A DNA stretch of 23,421 nt from Caldipriscus sp964426895 (GTDB lineage: Bacteria > Hydrothermota > Hydrothermia > LBFQ01). Location: NCBI GenBank assembly GCA_964426895.1, contig CAYRSH010000024.1, forward strand, positions 1 to 23,421, in the 5' to 3' direction. Of this stretch, positions 17,292 through 23,421 are shown in pieces. A model generated the notes under the pieces. It was not told the origin of the DNA, made no database searches, and saw only the letters and a list, made by a program, of their open reading frames with translations. The first letter of the stretch is position 1. Each line of letters opens with the position of its first letter. The translations under genes and the position numbers were made by a program.

Positions 17292-17869
17292 AGCAAAACT
17301 ATACCTTCCTGAGACCTTACAATTGTCCCCTTATACAAGAAATCCACCTGTCTTAATGTAAATTGGTAGTCGTCTTCCGTTAAGGCGGAAATGCAATCCA
17401 TGGGAACTATAACATTATACCACCTTAATGCGGCAGAACCTGCGGTGTGTAATACACATATATTCGCAACCGTACCGGTGATAACCAAGTTCTTTATACC
17501 CTTAACCCTTAGTATATGGTCAAGGGATGTACCGTAAAATGCGTCATATCTCAGTTTTTTAACCGTTATATCTTTATCCGTAGGCTTTAATTCTTCCACG
17601 ATTTCAGCCCCCCAAGTACCCGCAACCGCATGGACACCCCATATCTTAAACTCCGGGTCATCTTCCATATGCCAGTCCTGTGTGTATATTATCGTTGAGT
17701 TCTTTTCTCTAAACTTTTCTATAAGCGATTTTATGGGTTTTATGGTCTTTGGTGCATCGGGTACAAACAAGGAACCCCTTTCATGGGCAAAATCGTTTTG
17801 CATATCAACCACTATTAAAGCCGTTTCCTTTGCGGGCAATTCCACCCTTTCTTTCACCTCGTATTTCAT
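17288..17869 (-). CDS. isochorismatase/nicotinamidase-like cysteine hydrolase
   Basis: 193 residues, cytoplasmic. The catalytic triad is in place: Asp22 in ALIVVDMQNDF, Lys105 in VKKLRYDAFYGTSLD and Cys138 in TGTVANICVLHTA with the usual cis-peptide neighbourhood. Nicotinamidases carry DWHxxxHxSF for their metal; here the region reads DWHMEDDPEFKIWG, so the second metal His is absent and a nicotinamidase role is uncertain. Other substrates of the superfamily are ureidoacrylate, N-carbamoyl compounds and isochorismate. A TATAAT box ends 8 nt before the ATG. Its stop overlaps the sprA start (GTGA), so sprA depends on this transcript; a functional link is not obvious. Confidence 0.85.
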   Translation of the reverse strand: MKYEVKERVELPAKETALIVVDMQNDFAHERGSLFVPDAPKTIKPIKSLIEKFREKNSTIIYTQDWHMEDDPEFKIWGVHAVAGTWGAEIVEELKPTDKDITVKKLRYDAFYGTSLDHILRVKGIKNLVITGTVANICVLHTAGSAALRWYNVIVPMDCISALTEDDYQFTLRQVDFLYKGTIVRSQEGIVLL

Positions 17870-17877
17870 AGTTTGAT

Positions 17878-17883
17878 ATTATA
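17878..17883 (-). promoter_or_regulatory. -10 box of the hydrolase-sprA operon, leaderless geometry
   Basis: TATAAT on the minus strand, ending 8 nt before the ATG at 17869. It sits in the 26-nt gap after the Rrf2 gene, so any -35 would lie within Rrf2 coding sequence. No ribosome site is seen. Confidence 0.55.
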
Positions 17884-17895
17884 AAGTTGGGAATT

Positions 17896-18351
17896 TTACC
17901 CTTTTGCCTTACTTTTTGGCATTTTAACAACCTTGGAAAAGTTGTACCTTTGAATAATTTCTTCCAATGTTATCTCGTCAAGGATGGAAATTATCTTTAA
18001 CTGTACGGTATTCCACACATCCTTTAAAACGCAATCCGTAAGGGAAAACATGCACTCCATCTCCTCGCCCGGAACGAAGCATTTTACAATTCCGTATGGT
18101 CCCTCTATGGCGTTTATAACATCCAAAAGGCTTATATCCTTGGCGGGCTTTGATAAAACATATCCTCCCTTCTTACCCCTAACGCTTTTTATTAAACCCT
18201 TTCTCCTAAGCCTTACGAGAATCTGTTCCAAAAAGGCCATAGGGATACCTTCCGCTTCGTATATCTGCGTTGAACTCGTGGGTTCATTAGAAGAGGCTAT
18301 ATGTATTAGGGATTTTAAAGCGTATTCCGTTTTTAAAGTAAATTTTACCAA
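17896..18351 (-). CDS. Rrf2-family transcription regulator with three cysteines (IscR/CymR-like)
   Basis: 151 residues from the TTG at 18351. The winged-helix DNA-binding part opens with KFTLKTEYALKSLIHIAS, followed by IPMAFLEQILVRLRRKGLI and SVRGKKGGYVLSKPA, the standard Rrf2 helix-turn-helix and wing. Three cysteines, C91, C100 and C107, occupy the loop where IscR, NsrR and RsrR bind an Fe-S cluster; spacing is CX8CX6C versus CX5CX5C in E. coli IscR. A sensor role for Fe-S or redox state is therefore likely but inferred. The open frame continues upstream through tRNA-Cys, but family alignment places the start right after the tRNA. TTG is the only start codon there, and no Shine-Dalgarno can exist unless it lies in the tRNA. 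Confidence 0.87.
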   Translation of the reverse strand: MVKFTLKTEYALKSLIHIASSNEPTSSTQIYEAEGIPMAFLEQILVRLRRKGLIKSVRGKKGGYVLSKPAKDISLLDVINAIEGPYGIVKCFVPGEEMECMFSLTDCVLKDVWNTVQLKIISILDEITLEEIIQRYNFSKVVKMPKSKAKG

Positions 18352-18352
18352 G

Positions 18353-18426
18353 AGGTGGCGCGGGGATTCGAACCCCGGAATAGCGGTTTTGCAAACCGCC
18401 GCCTTAGTCCGCTTGGCTACGCCACC
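18353..18426 (-). tRNA. tRNA-Cys (anticodon GCA)
   Basis: The minus strand folds into a full cloverleaf of 74 nt. The acceptor stem GGTGGCG pairs perfectly with CGCCACC; the anticodon stem-loop is GCGGT-TTGCAAA-ACCGC; the T arm is CGGGG-TTCGAAT-CCCCG. The discriminator base is U, the cysteine identity base recognised by CysRS. CCA is not encoded; CTCTTGG follows. The next gene (Rrf2 family) starts one base after the discriminator. Confidence 0.96.
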
Positions 18427-18435
18427 GAAGTGAAT

Positions 18436-18441
18436 ATTATA
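18436..18441 (-). promoter_or_regulatory. -10 box of tRNA-Cys and Rrf2
   Basis: TATAAT on the minus strand, ending 9 nt before the first base of the mature tRNA. Transcription would begin at or within a few bases of the tRNA 5' end, leaving almost no 5' leader. Confidence 0.6.
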
Positions 18442-18466
18442 CACCCGATGAACATGGGAACGGGGG

Positions 18467-18476
18467 GCATATATGC
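18467..18476. repeat. perfect 10-bp palindrome GCATATATGC between divergent genes
   Basis: It lies 26 nt upstream of the tRNA-Cys -10 box and about 31 nt upstream of the membrane-protein start, preceded by a run of six G. It could be an operator for the divergent region. No second copy was seen in the window, so this is tentative. Confidence 0.25.
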
Positions 18477-18494
18477 TGAACCTTATTACGCCTT

Positions 18495-18500
18495 TACAAT
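18495..18500 (+). promoter_or_regulatory. possible -10 box for the GT-C-like membrane protein
   Basis: TACAAT ending 6 nt before TTG at 18507. That TTG is the probable start of the membrane protein once the false gap is closed. Spacing is slightly shorter than the 7-8 nt of the other leaderless starts. Confidence 0.3.
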
Positions 18501-18517
18501 CATATCTTGCCGAAACC

Positions 18518-18572
18518 GTTAAAAAACGATTATGTCATATTAACCCTTTTGTTTGTGTTGAGTAGGGTGGTT
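18518..18572 (+). repeat. left copy of a 55-bp exact duplication flanking the gap
   Basis: Bases 18518-18572 are identical to 18673-18727 on the other side of the N run. This looks like one real sequence present at the ends of two contigs, not a biological repeat. Confidence 0.9.
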
Positions 18573-18672
18573 NNNNNNNNNNNNNNNNNNNNNNNNNNNN
18601 NNNNNNNNNNNNNNNNNNNNNNNNNNNNNNNNNNNNNNNNNNNNNNNNNNNNNNNNNNNNNNNNNNNNNNNN
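18573..18672. other. assembly gap of 100 N, probably false
   Basis: Exactly 100 unknown bases, the conventional placeholder for a gap of unknown size. Both sides carry the same 55 bp, so the contigs overlap and no sequence is missing. Confidence 0.95.
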
Positions 18673-18727
18673 GTTAAAAAACGATTATGTCATATTAACC
18701 CTTTTGTTTGTGTTGAGTAGGGTGGTT
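18673..18727 (+). repeat. right copy of the 55-bp duplication flanking the gap
   Basis: Identical to 18518-18572. It encodes the first helix of the membrane protein, which would exist once in the corrected sequence. Confidence 0.9.
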
Positions 18728-19948
18728 TTTTATAAGTTTTTACCTTTTGACACATCTTCCCTTATATGGGCTTGGCAACTCTTAGACCCCCTATGGCTTT
18801 ACAACCTACCGTTAAAGGATATATTCCTATACCTCCACATGCAACCCCCCCTTTTTAACACATTTACGGCCCTTAGTTTAAAAATATTTGGAGACCCCAC
18901 CTTCTTTTGGGAAATAACATTTTTTATCTTGGGACTTTTATCCGTTTTGCTCACATACGAAACGGGAAAACTTTTAAAAATCCGCAGGTATGTCCTATTG
19001 CCCATAATCGTATTCCTGCTCGTTTTCAACATAAACTTTATAGTTTATGAGAGGTGGTATTTTTACACCTATCCCACAATGTTTTTATTCCTTTTGTATA
19101 CTTTTCTGTTTTTAAAAGGCGGGTATTTTTTGGCGTTTATGGTTTTAACACTTTTGATATTCACAAGGGCAACATTCCAGATAGTACTTTTCCCCATAAT
19201 TTGGCTTTTTGCTTTTTTCTTTATGCGTTCTGGTTTTAAAAGCGTTTTCTTATCCTCATCGTTGCCCTTTGTTATATCCCTAACCCTTTATTTAAAAAAC
19301 CTTTTCCTATTCGGTGGGTTCTTTACGAGTAGTTGGGGGGGTATGAACCTTTATAGGGGGATTTGGATTACGGGGAAAATTATACCCATTGAAAAAGATT
19401 GCACTTTTTTAAAGCCCTTTTCACCCGTAAAGGATTACAAGGGTTATTTTGATTACGATAAAACGGGTATAACGATACTTGACGGAGAAACAGAACCTTA
19501 CACGAAAAGGAGCAATTACAACCACATAATATATACCAAGGTTAATGACAAATACCTTAAACTTTCCTTCAAATGCCTTACCAAAGAACCGTATAGGCTT
19601 TTAATCATGTTTGGGGTATCCTCCCTTAGGTTCTTAAAGCCCCCATTTGAGTATTTGAGGGAATTTTCGGCGAAGTTTAAATTCTTTTCATTTCCATATA
19701 TGGTTTTAACCTTTCTCTTCATTTTTTCCATTTTTTTGCTGTTTGCCGATTGGAAAAATCCTAAAATCGCTTTCATCCTTCTAAACCTCATATACTACAT
19801 TCTCATAACATCCTTTGACCCCGGCGAAAACAACCGTTTTAGGATGGTTGTAGAACCCATATTTATCCTGTCTTTTGCATACGCTATAAACCGAATAATT
19901 TCCTCCAAGTGGATATTGTCAAGAGTTCAAAAATGGTTAGGTATGTAA
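18674..19948 (+). CDS. GT-C-like polytopic membrane protein (5' end cut by the gap)
   Basis: The frame is open from the first codon right of the gap. If the duplicated 55 bp is collapsed, it extends back to TTG at 18507 and gives a protein of about 428 residues starting MPKPLKNDYVILTLLFVLSR. It has about ten hydrophobic segments. An acidic residue just after the first helix (LPFDTSS), then LHMQPPLF, resembles the first loop of GT-C glycosyltransferases of the PMT/ArnT kind, which move sugars from polyprenyl-phosphate carriers in the membrane. A soluble stretch between late helices (about 220-300) contains GMNLYRGIWITGK. Its last 65 bases overlap asnB on the opposite strand. Family assignment is by general pattern; the donor and acceptor are unknown. 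Confidence 0.65.
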   Translation, partial: LKNDYVILTLLFVLSRVVFYKFLPFDTSSLIWAWQLLDPLWLYNLPLKDIFLYLHMQPPLFNTFTALSLKIFGDPTFFWEITFFILGLLSVLLTYETGKLLKIRRYVLLPIIVFLLVFNINFIVYERWYFYTYPTMFLFLLYTFLFLKGGYFLAFMVLTLLIFTRATFQIVLFPIIWLFAFFFMRSGFKSVFLSSSLPFVISLTLYLKNLFLFGGFFTSSWGGMNLYRGIWITGKIIPIEKDCTFLKPFSPVKDYKGYFDYDKTGITILDGETEPYTKRSNYNHIIYTKVNDKYLKLSFKCLTKEPYRLLIMFGVSSLRFLKPPFEYLREFSAKFKFFSFPYMVLTFLFIFSIFLLFADWKNPKIAFILLNLIYYILITSFDPGENNRFRMVVEPIFILSFAYAINRIISSKWILSRVQKWLGM

Positions 19949-21638
19949 ATCCCCTACCTTTCAAATTCTCAAAAATCACATACTCAACAAAATGTCCGGG
20001 TAGAATTTCCCTTATTAACGGGTCGCTTTTAATCCCCTTCACCTTTTCCCTTAAAACCCCAGAAATCCATCCCTTAACGGGTGCCCCAAATCCCGCCTTT
20101 TTACGATAAATTATCTCCCTTGGTAAAACCCCATTTAATACCTTTTTCAAAATTTTCTTTCCGGAAAACATATCAACCTTTAAGTTTGAAGGGGTTTTTA
20201 GAGCCAATTCCAAAAGTTCGTTGTTCAACATTGGAACCCTTATTTCAAGGCCCACGGCCATAGAAGTTTTATCCGTATATAGGAGGTTGTGATCGGGTAA
20301 GAAGTGTTTAATGTCAAACAGCATACAGGAGTTTAACATATCACCCTTTGGAAATTCCTCTATTAAACGCTCAAAAACATCTCCAAACCCTTGATAATAA
20401 GACATCCATGTTAAATAGTTTAACGGGAAGGGTTTGGAAGCGGCGGTTTTAAACTTGTTTATATCCCTTGCCAACCTGCCGAGTTTTCCCGATGAAAACG
20501 GCAATTCCGGGATATATTTCAAAAAAGGGAAATTCTTAGCAATTATCAAAGCCCTATACCTCGGATAACCGCCCCAGAGTTCATCCCCTCCCGTACCCGC
20601 AAGGGCGACCTTTAACCCCATTTCCCTCGCACCTTTTGACAAAAGGTAGTTTGATATTGCGGCACCATCCCCCACGGGTTCTTCAAGATGATAAACCACC
20701 TTTTCAAAATCCCCTTCATTAAACCTAACCTTTATGGGCTGTAAGGAATGCCCAAACCTGTTGGCCACGATTTTAGCATACTTATACTCGTCCGAAAAAA
20801 TATCCCTTTTTATATCCTCGCCCTCAAATACCAACGAGAATGCCCTTAAAGGCCTTTCGGTAAAAGATGCTATTGCGGATGAGTCCAACCCACCGCTCAG
20901 GAAAATACCAACCTCAACATCCGCAATAAGGTGCATTTTAACGCTTTTCTCCAACGCATCTTTTATGTCGTCGGGCTCAACCTTATCCTCACACAGTTCC
21001 GGCTTGTAAAATGCAAACACTTTAACCTTTCCATCCTCATACATTAAAACATTTCCGGGTGGTAATTTGTATATCCCTTCAAAGGCTGTTAGGGGATGGG
21101 GACACCAAAGGAAGGTTATGTGGTATTTTAAAGCCTCTAAATTGGGGGATTTTTTAACAAAGGGTAGGGTTAAAAGGGGTTTTATTTCAGAAGAAAACGC
21201 CAGGATGTTACCCTTTTTTGTCCAATAAAGGGGCTTTATCCCAAACCTATCCCTCGCCAATACCAACCTCTTACCATCCCAATAACCAAAGGCAAACATC
21301 CCGTTAAACCTTTTTATCCCTTCAACCCCATATACATCCAAAACCTTAAAGACAACTTCTGTATCCGAACGACTTTTAAACCTTATACCCCTTTCAATTA
21401 GTTCCTTTTGCAAATCCAAAAAATTATAAACCTCCCCGTTATAAACCAAAGCCCTGTTTCCCTCAACCCACGGTTGTTTTCCACCCTCAATATCTATTAT
21501 AGAAAGCCTACAATGCCCGAATATAACCCCCTTATCCGTCCATATCCCCGAATCATCCGGACCCCTATGTGATAAAAGTCTTAAAACCTTGTCCATATTT
21601 AAACCATCATAATTAACAACCCCAAAAATCCCACACAT
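19884..21638 (-). CDS. asnB: asparagine synthetase, glutamine-hydrolysing
   Basis: It makes asparagine from aspartate, ATP and glutamine. The N-terminal class II amidotransferase domain (about 1-200) begins MCGIFG, so Cys2 is the nucleophile after Met removal, with SHRGPDDSG, RLSIIDI and YNGEVYN. The synthetase domain carries the pyrophosphate loop SGGLDSS (248-254), then AGTGGDELWGGYPRY and DKTSMAVGLEIRVP. At 584 residues it belongs with the 580-650-residue bacterial AsnB forms, some of which amidate cell-surface sugars or peptides. It overlaps the lipoprotein gene by one base (TAATG). Its 3' end runs 65 bp antisense into the convergent membrane protein gene. True asparagine synthesis is most likely, but a specialised amidation role is possible given the glycosyltransferase-like neighbour. 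Confidence 0.93.
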   Translation of the reverse strand: MCGIFGVVNYDGLNMDKVLRLLSHRGPDDSGIWTDKGVIFGHCRLSIIDIEGGKQPWVEGNRALVYNGEVYNFLDLQKELIERGIRFKSRSDTEVVFKVLDVYGVEGIKRFNGMFAFGYWDGKRLVLARDRFGIKPLYWTKKGNILAFSSEIKPLLTLPFVKKSPNLEALKYHITFLWCPHPLTAFEGIYKLPPGNVLMYEDGKVKVFAFYKPELCEDKVEPDDIKDALEKSVKMHLIADVEVGIFLSGGLDSSAIASFTERPLRAFSLVFEGEDIKRDIFSDEYKYAKIVANRFGHSLQPIKVRFNEGDFEKVVYHLEEPVGDGAAISNYLLSKGAREMGLKVALAGTGGDELWGGYPRYRALIIAKNFPFLKYIPELPFSSGKLGRLARDINKFKTAASKPFPLNYLTWMSYYQGFGDVFERLIEEFPKGDMLNSCMLFDIKHFLPDHNLLYTDKTSMAVGLEIRVPMLNNELLELALKTPSNLKVDMFSGKKILKKVLNGVLPREIIYRKKAGFGAPVKGWISGVLREKVKGIKSDPLIREILPGHFVEYVIFENLKGRGFTYLTIFELLTISTWRKLFGL

Positions 21639-22324
21639 TACAAACTATCCCCGAAAATATCCCCTAAAATCGTCCAATTTACACTCCCCAAATCCGGTTT
21701 TTCCTTAAACCTTTTCACAAACTTCCACTCGTCATACCATCCCCTATACTTAAAATCCTCCCTACCCAAATACTTTGTTAAAAAGGGTGCAACCTCTATC
21801 GGCAAAAATGTGTCCGCTTTTCCATCATAAACCGCCAACAGTTTCGGATAAGACTTTGCCGCCGGAATAAACTTAACATCAACATACACATGCCAATAAT
21901 CCCCCATTTTTACCTTTTCAATACTTCGGATTTTGTATGAGGGGTTTATAACCCTTAAATTCCCGTATATCTCCCCAACCTTAAAATTACCCTTAAAAAC
22001 CACTATTCTAAACTCCTCTTCCCCTTTGTAGTTAAACCTTTCGCTAACCAAGAAGGCCTTTTTAAACTTCTTCTGTTTATCCAGGGTTAGTGCTAAAACA
22101 TCCGCATAGATGGGGAATTCCTTATCTCCCACAATGATAACTAACCTCTTCGGGAACATAAGTGTTGGTATGTACGCACCCTCCCTGATATATTCCGCCG
22201 GTATAAACCCAACAACCCTAAACCCATTTCCATCTTTAACCACAAACATATCAACATTTAAAGGGGGTTTTTGGGGAAAACAGGATAATAGAATAAGGGA
22301 CAAAACAAAAAAACGGTTTTTCAC
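21638..22324 (-). CDS. lipoprotein of unknown function
   Basis: 228 residues starting at a GTG that overlaps the ctaA stop codon (GTGA). The N-terminus KNRFFVLSLILLSC is a lipoprotein signal with Cys15. The remainder has no membrane helices and looks beta-rich, with many Phe, Tyr and Trp and recurring FKV/FRV strands. I do not recognise a family. Located between ctaA and asnB on one transcript, it would be tethered to a membrane and face the periplasm. A role in heme or oxidase assembly is conceivable from position only. Confidence 0.72.
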   Translation of the reverse strand: MKNRFFVLSLILLSCFPQKPPLNVDMFVVKDGNGFRVVGFIPAEYIREGAYIPTLMFPKRLVIIVGDKEFPIYADVLALTLDKQKKFKKAFLVSERFNYKGEEEFRIVVFKGNFKVGEIYGNLRVINPSYKIRSIEKVKMGDYWHVYVDVKFIPAAKSYPKLLAVYDGKADTFLPIEVAPFLTKYLGREDFKYRGWYDEWKFVKRFKEKPDLGSVNWTILGDIFGDSL

Positions 22325-23124
22325 TTAACCGATGCCCAAAAAGATATACCTATTGCCAATAAGGTTAATGCGTAATGCATGGAAACCATTGTTGGACTCA
22401 GCAAACTATAAACCGAGAGCATTCCAAAAGCGATTATCAAAATAATCAGAATGAAAAGGGCAACATTCACCCTCCTGTTTGATGAATCAAAGAGACCCAA
22501 TAAGGATACGAGGAGTATGAAATAACCGAATATCCTATGGGAGATTTGTAAAAGGACATCCCCATTCAAAGGCATACCCAAACATAGGAATATATCCTGT
22601 CCGCAGGAAAAACCCGCATTCGCCTTCCTTACGGCAGTTCCGAGTAAAACCTGCATAAAAAGCAATGTGAATATCCAGAAAGGGATGGATTTTATCCTTA
22701 TGGAGAAATTCTCATCTCCGAACTTTTTCATAACAAAAACGGCTAAAACAAATGTTGATAGCCCGAAAAACGCATGGGACATGGAAACCCAGAAGGGCAT
22801 TTTGAGTATTACGGTCAAACCCCCTATTAATATCTGTGCGATCACAAATGCGGATAACAGATAACCTACCTTTGAAAGGAACAAGCCCTTAAAATCTCTA
22901 TGTGTTATAAATGTCGTTCCGAATATGAATAATGCGGTTATGGCGGCCAATGCCCTATGTATGTATTCAAGTTGCGCTCCCAATTGTTCGGGTGGTAATA
23001 AACTCCCATAGCACAAAGGCCAATCCGGACAACCCAAACATGCCCCGTAAGCCGCAACGGCACTACCAAAAACGAGTAAGGCGTAAGTTAAAACAACGGT
23101 TAATAAAACTATTCCCTTTTTCAT
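22321..23124 (-). CDS. ctaA: heme A synthase (COX15/CtaA family)
   Basis: It oxidises heme O to heme A for aa3-type cytochrome oxidases in the cytoplasmic membrane. The 267-residue protein has eight hydrophobic segments in two similar halves. All four conserved heme-ligand histidines can be placed: His56 (EYIHR), His117 (SMSHAF), His196 (ISHRIF) and His250 (SMHYAL). The two cysteine pairs are also there: C32/C38 in GCPDWPLCYG and C174/C181 in the second half. It heads an operon with a lipoprotein and asnB. A TAGAAT (minus strand, 23143-23138) lies 13 nt before the ATG. Presence implies a heme-A oxidase elsewhere and so oxygen respiration, unless the protein serves another heme role. Confidence 0.92.
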   Translation of the reverse strand: MKKGIVLLTVVLTYALLVFGSAVAAYGACLGCPDWPLCYGSLLPPEQLGAQLEYIHRALAAITALFIFGTTFITHRDFKGLFLSKVGYLLSAFVIAQILIGGLTVILKMPFWVSMSHAFFGLSTFVLAVFVMKKFGDENFSIRIKSIPFWIFTLLFMQVLLGTAVRKANAGFSCGQDIFLCLGMPLNGDVLLQISHRIFGYFILLVSLLGLFDSSNRRVNVALFILIILIIAFGMLSVYSLLSPTMVSMHYALTLLAIGISFWASVK

Positions 23125-23137
23125 CTGTAAAGAAGGT

Positions 23138-23143
23138 ATTCTA
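23138..23143 (-). promoter_or_regulatory. possible -10 box for ctaA
   Basis: TAGAAT on the minus strand ending 13 nt before the ATG at 23124. This leaves a short leader of perhaps 5-7 nt, slightly longer than at the other operon heads. Confidence 0.3.
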
Positions 23144-23188
23144 AGGTTGCCGTGTTAAATGCTATATACTGAATACTTTCCCAATTTA

Positions 23189-23206
23189 TTGCCAGCATTT
23201 TGGCAA
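23189..23206. repeat. hairpin TTGCCA-N6-TGGCAA
   Basis: A perfect 6-bp inverted repeat with a 6-nt loop, in the gene-free right end. No clean U-tract adjoins it, so a terminator call is not justified. Confidence 0.3.
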
Positions 23207-23212
23207 GCGTAA

Positions 23213-23421
23213 TTTTGCGACATCACCGCGGATTTTGCATTTAGGGGTTATCCCAACCATAACGACACCCTTGGTGATGATGTATTGAATTTTTAGCAGA
23301 ACGAGATAGTAGGTTATCGTTAGGCCCGGGTGAAAGGTATATAATCTTTGATTCACCTACGAATACGGGATCGGCGTGTGGAGTTTTGGGATACGATGAC
23401 GGTTTAAAGGTTTCGGAAAGA
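23213..23421 (+). pseudogene. possible broken coding fragment at the right edge
   Basis: Two plus-strand frames read like protein one after the other. Frame A (23213-23293, stop TAG 23294-23296) contains FAFRGYPNHNDTLGDD. Frame B, open from 23281 to the window end, contains RYIIFDSPTNTGSACG and then GYDDGLKVSER. A single shift near 23284-23296 would join them. I see no start codon or ribosome site, and no family is recognised. It may be a decayed gene, a sequencing error in a real one, or chance. Confidence 0.25.

Noticed and set aside
18352..18444. Longer Rrf2 start at an ATG at 18444
   Set aside because: The extra N-terminal residues are a translation of tRNA-Cys and do not match the family, whose first residues align with the codons just after the tRNA.
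23340..23345. TATAAT on the plus strand near the right edge as a promoter
   Set aside because: It lies inside the open frame B fragment (codons for YII) and no start codon falls at the 7-9 nt distance seen at the other promoters.
1..23421. CRISPR arrays, insertion sequences, prophage or defence genes
   Set aside because: No spaced direct repeats, transposase or integrase motifs, or terminal inverted repeats were seen; the only tandem repeats are the three coding hendecads, and the only long exact duplication flanks the N gap.

Overview
The window looks like a compact, probably thermophilic bacterial genome from the FCB side of the tree, for example a WOR-3/Hydrothermae-like candidate phylum. 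This placement is inference from four things: heavy use of AGG for Arg and ATA for Ile, Lys/Glu/Ile-rich proteins, a full-length SprA-type giant outer-membrane protein on a non-Bacteroides-like background, and genes packed with 1-17 nt overlaps. No rRNA or marker gene fixes the phylum. A 100-N run at 18573-18672 shows the source is a scaffolded draft assembly, perhaps a metagenome bin.

Layout. (1) 100-2803, + strand: isoaspartyl peptidase/asparaginase, a short RecO-like protein, FabD and a CoA-pyrophosphatase-type Nudix enzyme, all overlapping. (2) 2804-3271: no intact gene, but the - strand holds the wreck of a coiled-coil plus membrane-anchor protein (DUF1640-like) with three 33-bp hendecad repeats. 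(3) 3272-7750, + strand: NuoC standing apart from other complex I genes, then PyrG, a BatA-like membrane protein and an MFS transporter. (4) 7796-10805, + strand: an MTAP-family nucleoside phosphorylase with a specificity-changing D-to-N substitution, a lipoprotein and an ABC exporter. (5) 10810-18426, - strand: an SPFH/prohibitin-like lipoprotein; an isochorismatase-like hydrolase coupled to sprA (1831 codons); and tRNA-Cys followed immediately by an Rrf2-family regulator with three cysteines. (6) 18507-19948, + strand: a GT-C-like membrane protein whose 5' end is cut by a gap that looks false. (7) 23124-19884, - strand: ctaA, a lipoprotein and asnB, with asnB running 65 bp antisense into the GT-C gene. 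(8) The last 300 bases may hold a broken coding fragment.

Two organising features stand out. First, operon-head genes on both strands have a TATAAT-like -10 box ending 7-8 nt before the start codon and no Shine-Dalgarno, so they are probably transcribed as leaderless mRNAs; internal operon genes rely on overlaps (TAATG, TGATG, ATGA, GTGA) and sometimes a clear GGAGG. Second, the same promoter geometry places the tRNA-Cys transcription start at or very near the mature tRNA 5' end. Its 3' end lies one base before the TTG start of the Rrf2 gene, so tRNA 3' processing would itself create a near-leaderless mRNA for a putative Fe-S/cysteine-linked regulator.

Metabolically the window suggests a respiring cell (NuoC; CtaA, hence a heme-A oxidase), with purine/methylthio-nucleoside salvage, CTP and fatty-acid synthesis, and a type IX secretion-like outer membrane channel (SprA). 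I do not see a defence system, CRISPR array or insertion sequence.
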